A stretch of 64,000 bases of DNA, taken from NCBI GenBank assembly GCA_022705325.1, contig JAKJER010000029.1:1-64000 (forward strand), in the 5' to 3' direction. The notes beneath the pieces were generated by a model. It did not search any database and was not told where the DNA came from. It saw nothing but the letters and a program-made list of their open reading frames with translations. The stretch comes from Planctomycetota bacterium. GTDB taxonomy: Bacteria; Planctomycetota; Phycisphaerae; SM23-33. Positions 8,066 through 17,098 of this stretch are shown here, piece after piece. Numbering within the stretch: position 1 is the first letter of the stretch; every line of letters begins with the position of its first letter. The position numbers and the translations under genes are program-made.

Positions 8066-8905
8066 TCATCCCGCGACGCCGTCGACGGCCCGCCAGACCG
8101 CGAGCGCCTGGACCAGGGCCGACACGTCGTGCACGCGAAAGACGCTGGCCCCGCGGGCCCAGGCAGCCAGGCAGGCCGCCGCCGTGGCGACCACGCGCTG
8201 CTCGGGCTGGTCCTGCCCGGTCAGCGCGCCCAGGAAGCGCTTGCGCGACGGTCCGACCAGGACGGGCCGGCCCAGCGAGACGAGCCTGCCCGTCCCGGCC
8301 AGCAGGGCCAGATTGTGCTCCAGCGTCTTGCCGAATCCGATGCCCGGGTCGAGGATGATCCGCCCCGCCGGCACGCCGGCGGCGACGGCGGCGTCCATCC
8401 GCCGGGCCAGGAACTCCCTCACCTCGGCCACGACGTCGTCGTAGCGGGGATCGATCTGCATGTCCCGCGGGGTGCCCAGCATGTGCATCAGCACCACGGC
8501 GGCGCCGCGATCGGCAGCCAGGGGCAGCAGGTCGTGGTCGGCCCGCCCGGCCGACACGTCGTTCACGATCACCGCCCCGGCGTCGAGGGCGAAGGCGGCG
8601 ACGGCGGCGCTGGTGGTGTCGATGCTGACGGGCCTGCCCAGGTCGACCACCGCGGGCAGGACGCCGGCCAGGCGGCGGATCTGCTCGTCGGGCCCGACGC
8701 CGCCCGATCCGGGGCGGGTGGATTCGGCGCCGACGTCCAGCACGTCGGCCCCCTCCCGCACCAGGAGGCGGGCGTGCTCGACCGCCGCAGCGGAATCGAA
8801 GAACCTCCCGCCGTCGGAGAAGCTGTCCGGCGTGACGTTCAGGATGCCCATCACGACGGGACGGCGAGTCCGGTGCGAGGAGAGGATGTCGTCCAGCGTG
8901 GTCAT
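8066..8905 (-). CDS. folP: Dihydropteroate synthase
   Basis: The product is 279 aa. It contains both family signatures: MGILNVTPDSFSDGG near the N-terminus and the second block DVGAESTRPGSGGV, followed by VNDVSAG, VVLMHMLGTP, IILDPGIGFGKT and GPSRKRF. The enzyme condenses 6-hydroxymethyl-dihydropterin diphosphate with p-aminobenzoate in folate synthesis. I prefer the ATG at 8905; a TTG at 8920 would add five residues. It precedes cdaA by 88 nt on the same strand, a linkage also seen in other bacteria. Confidence 0.93.
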   Translation of the reverse strand: MTTLDDILSSHRTRRPVVMGILNVTPDSFSDGGRFFDSAAAVEHARLLVREGADVLDVGAESTRPGSGGVGPDEQIRRLAGVLPAVVDLGRPVSIDTTSAAVAAFALDAGAVIVNDVSAGRADHDLLPLAADRGAAVVLMHMLGTPRDMQIDPRYDDVVAEVREFLARRMDAAVAAGVPAGRIILDPGIGFGKTLEHNLALLAGTGRLVSLGRPVLVGPSRKRFLGALTGQDQPEQRVVATAAACLAAWARGASVFRVHDVSALVQALAVWRAVDGVAG

Positions 8906-8956
8906 TCTTCTGGGATGCAAGAGCCCACGGAGAGCCTTCCGCGGGCTTTGCCCTTG

Positions 8957-10459
8957 TCATTTCTCTGTCTTGGCGAGCGCGTAGAGTTTCTTCTGCGTGG
9001 CGACGTAGAGCACGCCGTTGGCGGCGACGGGCGTGCTGCTCATCGCGCTGTCCAACTTGGTCTCGCACAGGACCTTCTTTTCGCGGTCGAGGGCCAGGAT
9101 GCAGAAGTCCCCGCGTCGCGAGCCGAAGTAGACCTTGGAGTCGGCCGCCAGCACCGACGCCCAGAACTCCCCGCGGACCTGGTGCGTCCAGCAGGCCTTG
9201 CCCGTCTTGATGTCCACGCAGTGGACCGTGCCCGCGCAGTCGGCCACGAACGCCAGACCGTCCACGATGGCCGGCGTGGTGCAGCAATGAGAAGGCATGG
9301 GATACGACCACACCTCATGCGTGGTCGTCACGTCGCCGCTGCCGGTCGGGTCGATGCACTTGAGCCACGACTGGCGCTTGCCCCACCACACGTCTCCGCC
9401 GGCCGTCACGTACAGCCGCCCCTCGTGCAGCACGGGCATGGACTTGACGTTGCTGGGGCTCTCTTTGCGGTTGCGGAGGTAACTGTGGATGTCCTGCTTG
9501 GGCCCGGCGGGGTCGCAGTCGAACTTCCAGGCGAGCTTGAGCGTCTCGACCGTGCCCTCGGGCGGGGCCTTCTTCAGGGCCTCGAATGCGTAGACCCAGC
9601 CGTCGGGCCCGCCGAAGAAGATGAGCGTGCGCCCGCCGACCTCGCCCAGGGCCGGCGAGGACCAGGTGCAGTGGAACGTGCGGGGCGACATGCCCTCGCG
9701 GTCTCGGGCGAGGTAGCGCCCGGTGTTCTTGTCGAAGACCACCAGGGCCGGGGCGTCCGGGCTGCGGATCCGCCGGTGCGTGTTGTCCGTGCCGTTGGAC
9801 GTGTTGAGGTACAGCAGGTCGCCGTGCATCAGGATCGACGCGTGGGCGGAGTCGTGCTGGTAGACGTCCGCGTCCTTGCGCAGGTCGAACAGCCAGAGGA
9901 TGTCCGCGTCGCCGGGAAGCACCTCCATGGCGGGCTGGTCGCGCTTGGCCATGTGCCAGCCCTCGTTCAGGAAAGGCCCCTGGTTGCCGTTGGCCTGGCC
10001 GTTCACGTCGAGGCAGGCGACCTCGCCGCGATTGGTGACCAGGTAGCATCGCTCGCCCTCGACGGTGGGCGGGGCGACGATGCCCCCGCTGGGCCAGTCG
10101 AGGAACGGGTCGCCCTCGAGCTTGGGCACGACGAGCTGCCAGAGGAACGCCCCGTCCTTCTCGCTGAAGCACATGAGCACGCCGCGGTCGCCGACGTGGC
10201 GGCGGTCGCGCGGGTTGGCGTTGTTGGTGCCGACGTAGACCCGCCCGCCCGCGACGACGGGCGTGCCGTGGGTCTCGCGTCCTATGTCGACGGCCCACTT
10301 GACGTTGAGCCCCGCCTGGAAATCCACGCGGTCGACCAGGCCGGTCTCGGTCGAGGCCATGTTCCGGGTGAACCGCTGGCCCCATTGGGGCTGGTCGCCG
10401 GCCCGGGCCGGCAGACCCGCAGCCGTCAACGCCATCAGGATCGAGATCACGTTGCGCAT
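8957..10459 (-). CDS. Secreted PQQ-like beta-propeller protein
   Basis: The product is 500 aa with a signal peptide (cleavage about AARAG, residues 18-21). Repeated blades of the PQQ type follow: GGRVYVGTNN, HGDLLYLNTSNG, GGPDGWVYAFEA, DGLAFVADCAGTVHCVD, DSKVYFGSRRGDFCILALD and NGVLYVATQKKLYAL. Such propellers are common in Planctomycetes as envelope scaffolds or redox proteins. No PQQ-dehydrogenase catalytic residues are evident, so no enzymatic role is claimed. It lies between a sulfatase gene and folP, all on one strand. Confidence 0.85.
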   Translation of the reverse strand: MRNVISILMALTAAGLPARAGDQPQWGQRFTRNMASTETGLVDRVDFQAGLNVKWAVDIGRETHGTPVVAGGRVYVGTNNANPRDRRHVGDRGVLMCFSEKDGAFLWQLVVPKLEGDPFLDWPSGGIVAPPTVEGERCYLVTNRGEVACLDVNGQANGNQGPFLNEGWHMAKRDQPAMEVLPGDADILWLFDLRKDADVYQHDSAHASILMHGDLLYLNTSNGTDNTHRRIRSPDAPALVVFDKNTGRYLARDREGMSPRTFHCTWSSPALGEVGGRTLIFFGGPDGWVYAFEALKKAPPEGTVETLKLAWKFDCDPAGPKQDIHSYLRNRKESPSNVKSMPVLHEGRLYVTAGGDVWWGKRQSWLKCIDPTGSGDVTTTHEVWSYPMPSHCCTTPAIVDGLAFVADCAGTVHCVDIKTGKACWTHQVRGEFWASVLAADSKVYFGSRRGDFCILALDREKKVLCETKLDSAMSSTPVAANGVLYVATQKKLYALAKTEK

Positions 10460-10524
10460 GTCGGGATTCTACCGCCTGGCGCCTTGAACAGCGCCGCAAA
10501 ATGCACGCGGGGTTCCGTTCTTCC

Positions 10525-12000
10525 TCAGTCGGCCCGCCCGAAGGGCGTCCGCGGCTGGGCCAGCCAGTCCGCCAGTTCCTTGCGCATCTGTTCGGCCGTC
10601 CCGGGCTGCTCGCCCAGGAGGTTGCGTTGCTCGGCGAGGTCGGCCTGGACATCGAACAGCTCGACGGGCTTGCCGTCCATCGCGAGCAGTTTCCAGCGTC
10701 CCTTGCGGACCACCTCGGTGGCGTAGGGCCTGGGCTTGGGCGAGTGACGCTGGAGATGCTTGTACAACTGGAGCTGCCAGAAGACCGTGCCTCGCGCGGC
10801 ACGGTCGGCCCGCCCGGTCAACAGAGGCATCAGGTCGATGCCGTCTGGCCTGGCTTCGGCGGGCAGGGGCGCCCCGGCGGCGGCGCAGATCGTGGGCAAT
10901 AGATCGGTGGTATGGCCCAGTTCGTCGCTGGCGGCGCCGCGGGGCACGTGCCCGGGCCAGCGGGCGATGAAGGGCACACGGAGCCCGCCTTCGTGGAGGT
11001 CGGTCTTGCCCCCCTTGAGCGGGCCGATGTTGGCTTCGTACGCCCCGCCGTTGTCGGAGACGAACAGCACCAGCGTGTCGCGGGCGATGTCCAGCTCGTC
11101 GAGGGTCTTGAGGATCCGCCCGAGTTGGTAGTCCATGCGGGCGACCATGGAGCGGAAGCGGTGCTGGTCGTCGCTGATGCCGTCGGAGGCGGTAGCCGAC
11201 CAGTGCGGCTCGGGCGCCGGCTCGTAGGGCGTGTGCGGCGTCAGCCACCACAGGTTCAGGAAAAAGGGCTTTCCCGCGGCGTGGAAGGTGCGGATCAGGC
11301 GGATGGACTCCTGGCCCAGGATGTCGGTGAGGTACATCGAGTAGTACGGGTCGTCCTGGCCGACGGGCTTGTCGTCTCGCAGCAGGCACGTCCCGCCGCG
11401 CCGGTAGAGCTGCTTCTGGCTGCCCAGGCGCCCGCGGAGGGGCTGCTGCTCGATCTGGGCGAGGTAGTGGTCGAATCCGTGCTCGTGCGGGCCGGGCACG
11501 CGATCGCGCTGCTGGAGGTCCTTCAACCGCAGGCCGCCGAGGTGCCATTTGCCCACGTGGGCGGTGGCGTAGCCCGCCTGGCGCAGCAGGAGCGGCAGGG
11601 TCGTGGTGCGGGGCAGGAACTCGCCGTTGTCGGTGAAGTGCCCGCGGATGTCGAACCGCAACGGGTAGCGTCCGGTGAGGATTGAGGCTCGCGTGGGGGT
11701 GCAGACGGCGGAGGCGGCATAGAACTGCCCCAGGCGCATTCCGCCCGCGGCCAGCGAGTCCAGCGCGGGCGTACGGACGCGATCGTTGCCGAAGCAGGAG
11801 GGGTCGCACCACCCCATGTCGTCGCACAGGACCAGGAGGATGTTGGGCCTGGCGGGCCGGTCGGCGGTCGCCGCCGGGGCGGCCGCCGGCGCGCAGCAGG
11901 CGACCAGGACGATTGCCAGGCGGAGAACGTCGCGCCGGCGGGGACGGGCGCGGTCGTCGCTGGGGACCATGCGCGGGCTCCTTGTCTGCGGACGGCTCAT
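10525..12000 (-). CDS. Secreted sulfatase, Cys-type
   Basis: The product is 491 aa. An arginine-rich start with a hydrophobic segment (RRRDVLRLAIVLVACCA) suggests export, possibly by Tat. The sulfatase core begins PNILLVLCDDMGW; the formylglycine site is CTPTRASILTG (Cys100, C-x-P-x-R), and VGKWHLGG, PFFLNLWWLTPHTP and VSDNGG supply the other active-site blocks. The substrate is probably a sulfated polysaccharide; maturation needs a formylglycine-generating enzyme, which is not in the window. The ATG at 12000 overlaps the upstream cytochrome stop by 4 nt (ATGA), indicating translational coupling; ATG 11970 is an alternative. Confidence 0.9.
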   Translation of the reverse strand: MSRPQTRSPRMVPSDDRARPRRRDVLRLAIVLVACCAPAAAPAATADRPARPNILLVLCDDMGWCDPSCFGNDRVRTPALDSLAAGGMRLGQFYAASAVCTPTRASILTGRYPLRFDIRGHFTDNGEFLPRTTTLPLLLRQAGYATAHVGKWHLGGLRLKDLQQRDRVPGPHEHGFDHYLAQIEQQPLRGRLGSQKQLYRRGGTCLLRDDKPVGQDDPYYSMYLTDILGQESIRLIRTFHAAGKPFFLNLWWLTPHTPYEPAPEPHWSATASDGISDDQHRFRSMVARMDYQLGRILKTLDELDIARDTLVLFVSDNGGAYEANIGPLKGGKTDLHEGGLRVPFIARWPGHVPRGAASDELGHTTDLLPTICAAAGAPLPAEARPDGIDLMPLLTGRADRAARGTVFWQLQLYKHLQRHSPKPRPYATEVVRKGRWKLLAMDGKPVELFDVQADLAEQRNLLGEQPGTAEQMRKELADWLAQPRTPFGRAD

Positions 12001-13463
12001 CGCCGCTTGGGGCAGCGGACGAGTTCGTGCTTCTTCTTGTAGTCGAACTTGGGATCGGTGACGGGCGTGTGGCAGGTGGTGCAGACGTCGGCGCTCATCT
12101 TGGGCGGGACGAACCCCTTGGTGCGGTGCTCGCGGACGTTGAAGCGGTGGCAGTCCTGGCAGTTGACGCCGGCCATCTTGGGCGTGGCCTTGAGGGTGTA
12201 GAAGCCCTTCTCCGTGCCGAAGCCCGTGGTGTGGCAGGCCAGGCAGTTGGGGTCTCCGGTGCGGTTGTTGGCCTGGAGCGTCTTGTAGGCCTTGGAGTGG
12301 CGATTGGCCTGCCAGAAGAGAAACTGGCGTTCGTGGCAGATGCCGCACTCCCCGGAGGGGATGTAGTTGAGTCCCCTGGTGCGCTCGGCGTCGAGGGCCT
12401 TTCGCATGGCCATGTGGGCGTAGGCCTGGTAGACCTGGATGAGCCTCTGGTCCATGGGCCACTTCTCGTTGACGATCTCGACGCGGTAGTCGATGTCGGC
12501 GATCTTGCCGTTGGCGAACTTGAAGGCGACGGCGGCGACGGTTTCCGAGCCGCCGGCCTTGATGACCGGCTTGCCGCCGACATCCAGCAGGGCCGGCTCG
12601 CTGCGGGTGGTGTGCCCGCGGATGATCACGTCGGCGGCAGTGCGGGCGGCCAGTTGCTCGACCTGGTCGCCGGGCAGGTGAGCGACGAGGAAGACGACGT
12701 GGCCGTCCTTCTTGAGCTGGGCGATGCGGGCCTCCGTCTCGTCGGCGCGGGCGAAGGCGAGCTTGGCCAGGTGGTCGTCGGGCATGAACATGAAGGCTTC
12801 GCGGGTGGCGGCCGACAGGAGGGCGAGCTTGGCGCCGGTCAGAGGCCAGGTGATGACCCGGCGGGCGGTCCAGGGGGAGGGCGGGGTGCTGGAGGTGGTG
12901 CTGATCTCGCCGCCGGAGGAAGAGGCGGGCGTGGGGGCCACGGTGGTGGACAGCATCGGCGTGGAGACCTCCGCCAACATGCGGGCCAGGAGGTCGGGGT
13001 CGACGGCCCATTCCTGGTCGCCCAGGACCAGGGCGTCGTAGCCGATGGTGTTGTAGCCGCGAAGGACGTACTGATTGCGGAGGTCCTTGGGATCGATCCA
13101 GAAGGAATCGCCGGAATCGATGACCAGGACCTTGCCGAAGGCGGCGCGGTAGCTGATGACCAGGCCGCTTCTCCTGGCCAGCCCTCCGGGCATGGTGCCG
13201 GTGCAGTTGCACACCTCGAGCATGCCGTTGGTCCCGCCGGTGACCAGGAGCACCAGGTCGGGCTGGGCGATGCGGAAAGGCTTGACGGCCACGGCCTGGG
13301 GCGGGCTGAGCACTTGAGCGTGGCTGGTGCCGTCGCGTCCGAGCATGGGGCGCGGCTTGCAGCCCAGGGCGGCCGCCAGCAGGCACAGCAGGATCAGCGC
13401 ACCGCGGGCGGCGGCCGGTCGCGACGGCCGATGCGGCGCCCGGGTTGGTCGGCTGGCCTGCAT
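11997..13463 (-). CDS. Lipoprotein: degenerate UshA-like domain fused to tetrahaem cytochrome c
   Basis: The product is 488 aa from the ATG at 13463 (a GTG at 13484 would overlap the upstream stop by 4 nt and is also plausible). A lipobox AALGC follows the signal. The N-terminal half has the layout of a 5'-nucleotidase metallophosphoesterase (LLVTGGTNG, VIDSGDSFW, LVLGDQEW, VIIRGHTT), but the usual D-x-H, GNHE and GHTH ligands are altered, so hydrolase activity is doubtful. The C-terminal 130 residues hold four CxxCH haem sites (CGICH, CLACH, CQDCH, CTTCH) of the cytochrome c-554 type. It probably carries electrons in the periplasm. It lies between an S41 protease and a sulfatase gene. Confidence 0.82.
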   Translation of the reverse strand: MQASRPTRAPHRPSRPAAARGALILLCLLAAALGCKPRPMLGRDGTSHAQVLSPPQAVAVKPFRIAQPDLVLLVTGGTNGMLEVCNCTGTMPGGLARRSGLVISYRAAFGKVLVIDSGDSFWIDPKDLRNQYVLRGYNTIGYDALVLGDQEWAVDPDLLARMLAEVSTPMLSTTVAPTPASSSGGEISTTSSTPPSPWTARRVITWPLTGAKLALLSAATREAFMFMPDDHLAKLAFARADETEARIAQLKKDGHVVFLVAHLPGDQVEQLAARTAADVIIRGHTTRSEPALLDVGGKPVIKAGGSETVAAVAFKFANGKIADIDYRVEIVNEKWPMDQRLIQVYQAYAHMAMRKALDAERTRGLNYIPSGECGICHERQFLFWQANRHSKAYKTLQANNRTGDPNCLACHTTGFGTEKGFYTLKATPKMAGVNCQDCHRFNVREHRTKGFVPPKMSADVCTTCHTPVTDPKFDYKKKHELVRCPKRR

Positions 13464-13480
13464 GCGCGGGGTGGGCTGGC

Positions 13481-16063
13481 TCACCTGGAGGCGGAAGCCA
13501 GCTTGCTGTCCTGAAGCTGCATCATCTTGAGCAGCACGACGGCGGTGTTCAGTTGGAGGTCGGCCTGGAACTGGGCGGCCAGGTCGTCGCTCAGCTCCTG
13601 CGGGTCGACGTCCTGGAGCAGGTCGGTCTTGCGGCGGATCTCCAGCCAGCGGCGGATCTGGCGAGGCGTGACCAGCACGTCGATGTCGGGGTCGACGCCC
13701 CATTCCTTTTCGCCGTTGCGCCGGTGAAGCAGCCGCCCGGAGGGCAGGTAGTAGTAGGCGGTGGTCAGCTTGAGCAGCGCCTGCTTGCGGATGGGGATGA
13801 CGTTCTGCACGCTGCCCTTGCCGAAGGTCCGCTGCCCGATGATGATGGCCCGGCGCCAGTCCTTGAGGGCGCCGCTGACGATCTCGGCGGCCGAGGCGGA
13901 CTGGTTGTTGATGAGCACGACCAGGTCGCCCTCGAGGTAGACGCCGCTGTCCTGGGCGCTGATCTCGTTGTGGCGGGTCTGGCGGCCCTGGGTGGAGACG
14001 ATCTTGCCGGACTTGAGGAACTCGTCGGCGACCATGGTGGCCGCGGGCAGCAGGCCTCCGGGGTTGAACCGCAGGTCCAGCACGAGGGACCTCATGCCGG
14101 CCTTTCGGAGCTGGGTGATGGCCTCGGTCATGTCTCGCGGGGTCTGGTCGGTGAACTGGGTCATGCGGATGTAGCCGACCGTATGCTCGGGGTCGATGAA
14201 GAAGTCCCACTCGCCGTCGGCCTTCTGTCGCCAGCCCTTGATGGTTCGGATGGTGATCTCGGCCCGTTCGATGGCGTAGTCGATGAGCTTGGCCTGCCGC
14301 TTGATGGTGAGGGTGACCTTGGTGCCCTTCTCGCCGGTGATCATGCGGACGAGCTTGTCCACGGGGAGCTTCTCGGTGGGCTTGCCGTCGACCTTGACGA
14401 TGTAGTCGCCGGTCTTGATGCCCGCTCGGAAGGCGGGCGAGTCGGGCAGGGGCGTGACCACCTTGAGCGGCTCGCCCGGCTCCTTCATGATCTGCACGCC
14501 GATGCCGCTGAAGTTGCCCATGGTCTGCTTGCGGAAGGCGTCCAGGTCGTAGGGCCAGATCATCGAGCTGAACTTGTCCAGTTCGTCCAGGAAGCCGTCG
14601 GTGAACTCCACCACGAGCACCTCGGTGGGGATCTGGACGGTCCGCTCGTTGGCCCGCAGCACGCTGTTGAGGGCCAGCACCAGGTCGAGGTGATCGACGC
14701 GGTCGCGTTTCTCGACGGTCTCCAGTTGCCCCTCGATGGCGCTGAGGAAGGCGGTCTTCTTGGTCTGGTCGCCCAGGGTGGGGAAACTGTAGGACGCCTG
14801 CGGCGTCTCGACGAGCACCCGCACGCTGGTCAGCGCCCCGCGGCAGACTTTGCGGTAGTCGACCGTGGTGACGTAGTAGCCGTCCATCTGGGTGATGGCC
14901 TTCTCGACCATGTCGGCGTCGACGCCCTCGACCAGGTCCTTCCAGTGAGGCTCAGCCTCTTCGACGCTCTCGTCGTCCTGCCCCTTGGGGCCGCTCTTGC
15001 TCTTGGGCCCGGAAGCGGCAGGCTTGGAGGCGGACTCTTCCCTCTTGCCGTACAGCCCGAGCACCCGGACGTGACGCTGGACGATCTTGAGCTTGTCCTT
15101 GATCTGCTCGTTGGTATCTTCCAGGTCGGCCAGAGCGGCGTAGGCCATCATGGCGTCGTACCACTTGGCGTCGGCCTCGGCCTTGACGGCGCGGGCCTTC
15201 GTGTCGCTGACGATCGCCTTGTACCAGCCCTGGTCGGCGAGATTGTCCTGCGGGCGGGCCATCTGCTTGGCCAGGCGGGCCTGGTACATCGCCGTCCGCC
15301 AGGGATTCTCGTTGACCATCGTCTCGACGTCGGCCAGCGACAGCGTCGCCTCCTCCTCGATGTCCTTGAGCTTTCGGGTCTCGGCCGCGTCGGCGCCCTT
15401 GAGGTCCTTCCAGGCCTTGAGCAGGTCCTGTTCGAGCCGGACGGCCCGCTGGGCCAGGGGCTGGAAGGTCTTGGCGAAGGGGGAGTCGTCCTTGGCGAGC
15501 AGTTCGCCCGCCTGGCGCGTGGCCTTGAGCGATTTGTCCAGGGCGGCGACGGTCTTGGTCTTGGCCTGCTGGATCTCGTCGGGCTGGGCCCCTTCCAGCG
15601 ATTCGGTGGTGGAGGCGTTGTTGTACTCGTTGACGGCTTCCTGGAGCTTCTCGCGGAGCTTCTTGTCCAGTCCGTCCTGGGCCAGCTTGGCCTGGTGAGA
15701 CTGGGCCAGCATGGCCTGCTCGACGCGTCGGGCGGCGTCGGCGAGTTCGGCCTTGCGCTCGATCTCGGACTTGGCCGCATCGGTGTTGTAGGCCTCGACC
15801 AGCTTGAGGGCGGCCGAGAGGGTCTTGTCGTCCGGCTTGTCCTGGAGCGCCTTGCGGAGGTCCTCCTGGGACTTGGTGAACTGCCCGCCCAGGGCGTCCT
15901 GGACGGCCCGGGCCACCATGGACGGCTTGACGTCGCTGTTGGCGATCTCCGGGACGGCCGGCGGATCGGCCGCCGGAACCGCACTGGTCGCGGGCCAGGC
16001 AAACAGGACGGCCATCCATACCAGGACAACGAGAACCCGCACAAAGACTCGTCTGTTTTCCAC
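13481..16063 (-). CDS. S41 carboxy-terminal processing protease with long N-terminal extension
   Basis: The product is 860 aa from a GTG start preceded by AGGAG 7 nt away. A signal peptide is followed by about 350 residues of charged helices, then a PDZ domain (GIGVQIMKEPGEP, SPAFRAGIKTGDYIVKVDG) and the S41 protease domain. The catalytic serine is in NNQSASAAEIVSG and the general-base lysine in TFGKGSVQNV. Typical CtpA proteins have 400-550 aa, so the extension is unusual and may be a substrate-binding or coiled adaptor. It heads the minus-strand run that continues with the cytochrome and sulfatase. Confidence 0.92.
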   Translation of the reverse strand: MENRRVFVRVLVVLVWMAVLFAWPATSAVPAADPPAVPEIANSDVKPSMVARAVQDALGGQFTKSQEDLRKALQDKPDDKTLSAALKLVEAYNTDAAKSEIERKAELADAARRVEQAMLAQSHQAKLAQDGLDKKLREKLQEAVNEYNNASTTESLEGAQPDEIQQAKTKTVAALDKSLKATRQAGELLAKDDSPFAKTFQPLAQRAVRLEQDLLKAWKDLKGADAAETRKLKDIEEEATLSLADVETMVNENPWRTAMYQARLAKQMARPQDNLADQGWYKAIVSDTKARAVKAEADAKWYDAMMAYAALADLEDTNEQIKDKLKIVQRHVRVLGLYGKREESASKPAASGPKSKSGPKGQDDESVEEAEPHWKDLVEGVDADMVEKAITQMDGYYVTTVDYRKVCRGALTSVRVLVETPQASYSFPTLGDQTKKTAFLSAIEGQLETVEKRDRVDHLDLVLALNSVLRANERTVQIPTEVLVVEFTDGFLDELDKFSSMIWPYDLDAFRKQTMGNFSGIGVQIMKEPGEPLKVVTPLPDSPAFRAGIKTGDYIVKVDGKPTEKLPVDKLVRMITGEKGTKVTLTIKRQAKLIDYAIERAEITIRTIKGWRQKADGEWDFFIDPEHTVGYIRMTQFTDQTPRDMTEAITQLRKAGMRSLVLDLRFNPGGLLPAATMVADEFLKSGKIVSTQGRQTRHNEISAQDSGVYLEGDLVVLINNQSASAAEIVSGALKDWRRAIIIGQRTFGKGSVQNVIPIRKQALLKLTTAYYYLPSGRLLHRRNGEKEWGVDPDIDVLVTPRQIRRWLEIRRKTDLLQDVDPQELSDDLAAQFQADLQLNTAVVLLKMMQLQDSKLASASR

Positions 16064-16194
16064 AAGCGTCTCCTAGCCGGCGTCCGCTCACGAACGACAC
16101 CCCCCCTGCCGCCGCGGCGCCGCGAAGTCTATATCCTACAGCATAACGCCCGTTCGGTCCAAACAATTGATCTACGACGCCCCCGCCCGGCAAG

Positions 16195-16294
16195 ACCATT
16201 GACAATTGACCATTGACTATTGACCATTGAAGAGGGTGTGGTGGGTCCGGGCGGCTGTTTTTAGCGGTCGATAGTCAATGGACAATGCTCAATT
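16195..16294. repeat. Intergenic ATTGACCATTGACTATTGACC element
   Basis: Direct repeats of GACCATTGAC/GACTATTGAC at 16195-16231 are followed by an inverted copy at 16269-16294. The inverted copy runs into the crp-like gene and contains its ATG start codon. Confidence 0.7.
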
Positions 16295-17018
16295 AGAGGC
16301 CCTTCGCGGCATGCCGATGTTCTCGGCCCTGGACGGGCAGGCACTGGACGACCTGGCCCGCCAGTGCCGCCTGCTGCGTCCGGGCGAGGGGCAGATCATC
16401 TTCATCGCAGGCCAGCCGGCTGAGGCGTTCTACGTGGTCCTGGGCGGGCGGGTGAAGATCTACAAGCTCTCGCCCCGCGGCGACGAGCAGATCCTGCACT
16501 TGTACGGGCCGGGCGACAGCTTCGGGGAGGCGGCCATGTGGGCCGGGCGGACCTATCCGGCCAACGCCCAGACGCTGAGCCAGGCCGTCCTGCTGGAGGT
16601 CCGCAAGGACGTGCTGCGGCGGGTGATCGCCCAGCAGACAGACCTGGCCCTGGGGATGCTGGCGGGCCTGTCAGCCAAGCTGCGGGAGTTCACCGACCTG
16701 ATCGAGGAACTCTCGCTTAAGGAGGTGCCCGCCCGCCTGGCCGGGGTGTTGCTGAAGTTGGCCGGGCCGGCCGAGCCCGCCCGCCCCACCTCGGGTCGTG
16801 GACGTCCCGCCCGCGGCGCGACGCCGCCCGCCCAGGTCGTCCACCTCCGCCAGACCAAGCGCCAGCTCGCCGCCCAGATCGGCACGGTGGCCGAGACGCT
16901 CAGCCGAGCCCTGGCCAGGATGAAGTCCGCCGGGCTGATCGACGTCCAGGGCTCCGACATCCGCCTGCTGGACCGCCAGGGGCTGGAGAAGTTGGCAGAG
17001 GGTGAAACGGTTCTGTAG
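16278..17018 (+). CDS. Crp/Fnr-family transcriptional regulator
   Basis: The product is 246 aa. The N-terminal cyclic-nucleotide-binding beta-roll (FSALDGQALDDLARQC, GQPAEAFYVVLGGRVKIYK, GDSFGEAAMW) is followed by the dimerisation helix and a C-terminal winged helix-turn-helix (KRQLAAQIGTVAETLSRAL, then GLIDVQGSDIRLLD). The HTH pattern is closest to Dnr/NarR-like members. No Fnr-type Cys cluster is present, so it is not an Fe-S oxygen sensor; a haem or small-molecule effector is possible. A Pro/Arg-rich insertion lies just before the HTH. It is transcribed divergently from the S41 gene, and its start codon is embedded in an intergenic repeat. Confidence 0.9.
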   Translation: MDNAQLEALRGMPMFSALDGQALDDLARQCRLLRPGEGQIIFIAGQPAEAFYVVLGGRVKIYKLSPRGDEQILHLYGPGDSFGEAAMWAGRTYPANAQTLSQAVLLEVRKDVLRRVIAQQTDLALGMLAGLSAKLREFTDLIEELSLKEVPARLAGVLLKLAGPAEPARPTSGRGRPARGATPPAQVVHLRQTKRQLAAQIGTVAETLSRALARMKSAGLIDVQGSDIRLLDRQGLEKLAEGETVL

Positions 17019-17046
17019 CGACCGCATGAAGGAATCCACGGACCTT

Positions 17047-17073
17047 TCCTGCCTACTGGCAGGCAGGCTCTGC
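17047..17073. repeat. CCTGCC-GGCAGGCAGG hairpin repeat, copy 1
   Basis: TTCCTGCC and GGCAGG pair around a 5-nt loop and are followed by CAGGCTCTGC. Related copies lie at 42336-42363 and 53661-53682. Confidence 0.6.
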
Positions 17074-17098
17074 ATAGCGCGGGAGTAACGGGAGCGAT

